Assembly (NCBI GenBank): GCA_027076245.1
Contig: JALTKC010000254.1
Coordinates: 1-5,292 of the forward strand
DNA length: 5,292 nt
Direction of reading: 5' to 3'
Source of the DNA: Gammaproteobacteria bacterium
GTDB taxonomy: Bacteria; Pseudomonadota; Gammaproteobacteria; GRL18
The notes under the pieces are model-generated. The model worked only from the letters and a program-made list of their open reading frames with translations. It had not been told where the DNA came from and ran no database searches. This document shows positions 4,860-5,292 of the stretch, one piece after another. Each line of letters starts with the position of its first letter. The stretch's first letter is position 1. A program made the position numbers and the translations under genes.

Positions 4860-5292
4860 ATGTAATAACAGTGGGTTCTGTACGACCGGTCAGTTCTTTA
4901 AGCTGACTGAGGCTCAGTGACAACTGAATAAGCTCCTGCAGGGCTTCCTGGGTGTCCTGATGCATGTGATCCGGGCGGGTTTCATAACTTTCATAATAAA
5001 TACGAATTGTAGCACCGGAAGTGCCGGTACCGGAGAGGCGAAAGACCATGCGGGAATCATCGGTAAAACCGATACGAATGCCCTGATGCTCACTGATGCT
5101 TTGATCCACTGGATCGGTATAACAGAAATCATCACTATAACTGACTGTCAGAGAACCTAACTGAGTTCCGTTTAATGTAGTCACCTTATCTCTTAATAAG
5201 CTCATTAACTGATTGGCAGAATCACTGTCCACCGCCTCATAGTCGTGGCGGGAATAATAGTTTCGGCCGTATTCCTGCCAGTGTTCATCAAC
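4858..5292 (-). CDS. pgm: Phosphoglucomutase, alpha-D-glucose type (C-terminal 144 residues; start lies beyond the window)
   Basis: The enzyme interconverts glucose 1-phosphate and glucose 6-phosphate, linking glycolysis to glycogen and UDP-sugar synthesis. Only the C-terminal domain is visible; the frame is open to the window edge, so the GTG at 5232 is an internal Val codon. Numbering from the edge, 'EHWQEYGRNYYSRHDYE' (3-19) matches the segment leading into domain 4 of the PGM1-type enzymes. 'DPVDQSISEHQGIRIGF' (60-76) follows, then the phosphate-binding loop 'RLSGTGTSGATIRIYYESYE' (85-104). The ending 'LKELTGRTEPTVIT' (131-144) is the characteristic C-terminus of this PGM1-like branch, distinct from the phosphomannomutase branch. 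The active-site Ser domain is outside the window. The gene is upstream of ribE in the same transcription unit; the promoter is not visible. Confidence 0.95.
   Translation of the reverse strand, partial: VDEHWQEYGRNYYSRHDYEAVDSDSANQLMSLLRDKVTTLNGTQLGSLTVSYSDDFCYTDPVDQSISEHQGIRIGFTDDSRMVFRLSGTGTSGATIRIYYESYETRPDHMHQDTQEALQELIQLSLSLSQLKELTGRTEPTVIT

Noticed and set aside
4846..4900. FMN riboswitch before ribE
   Set aside because: Only 12 bp separate ribE from pgm, and no RFN-like element can fit.
4676..5160. Several short plus- and minus-strand frames across the ribE/pgm junction
   Set aside because: They overlap the two recognised genes in other frames and have no ribosome sites or family resemblance.
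5230..5232. GTG as start of a 124-aa gene
   Set aside because: The same frame continues to the window edge with clear phosphoglucomutase sequence, so this is an internal Val codon.

Overview
This window comes from a gammaproteobacterium. The riboflavin synthase closely follows the enterobacterial/vibrio type, the Hcp is of the class common in Vibrio, Aeromonas and enterics, and the phosphoglucomutase is of the eukaryote-like PGM1 type. The moderately AT-rich DNA and the fused kinase/formylglycine-enzyme-like T6SS regulator would suit a marine or host-associated lineage, but I cannot name the genus. The window appears to span the edge of a type VI secretion system (T6SS) locus, where it meets ordinary metabolic genes.

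Layout. Positions 2-2443 (+) hold the C-terminal 813 residues of a membrane-anchored Ser/Thr kinase: the end of the kinase C-lobe, one transmembrane helix, a long helical-repeat region and a C-terminal formylglycine-generating-enzyme-like domain. One base later, convergent to it, the minus-strand unit hcp -> 105-aa orphan -> 166-aa signal-peptide protein ends (3883 down to 2445). Positions 3884-4194 are non-coding and hold what looks like a complete sigma-54 control region for hcp. Further right, also on the minus strand, lie riboflavin synthase (4845-4195) and the end of phosphoglucomutase (5292-4858). They form a tight pair with a 12-bp gap, and the ribE Shine-Dalgarno overlaps the pgm stop.

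The most interesting part is the hcp unit. Hcp forms the T6SS tube and also carries small effectors in its lumen. Here it is followed by a very small unrecognised protein and then by a secreted or periplasmic protein. The start codon of the second gene lies one base after the stop of the first, and its ribosome site lies inside the first. Both genes are much more AT-rich than hcp. This is the expected layout of an Hcp-carried toxin and its periplasmic immunity protein, and I recognise neither family. A stem-loop between hcp and the pair looks like an attenuator that would give much Hcp and little toxin.

Upstream of hcp the minus strand shows, in order: two near-identical 18-bp dyads 32 bp apart (candidate enhancer sites, perhaps for VasH), an exact IHF consensus match, a near-perfect -24/-12 box with correct spacing, and a leader of about 135 nt carrying several TACT...AGTA dyads. 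The probable terminator of pgm-ribE lies directly against the -24 box. Functional claims for the orphan pair and the DNA sites are inference; the gene identities of Hcp, RibE and Pgm are firm.
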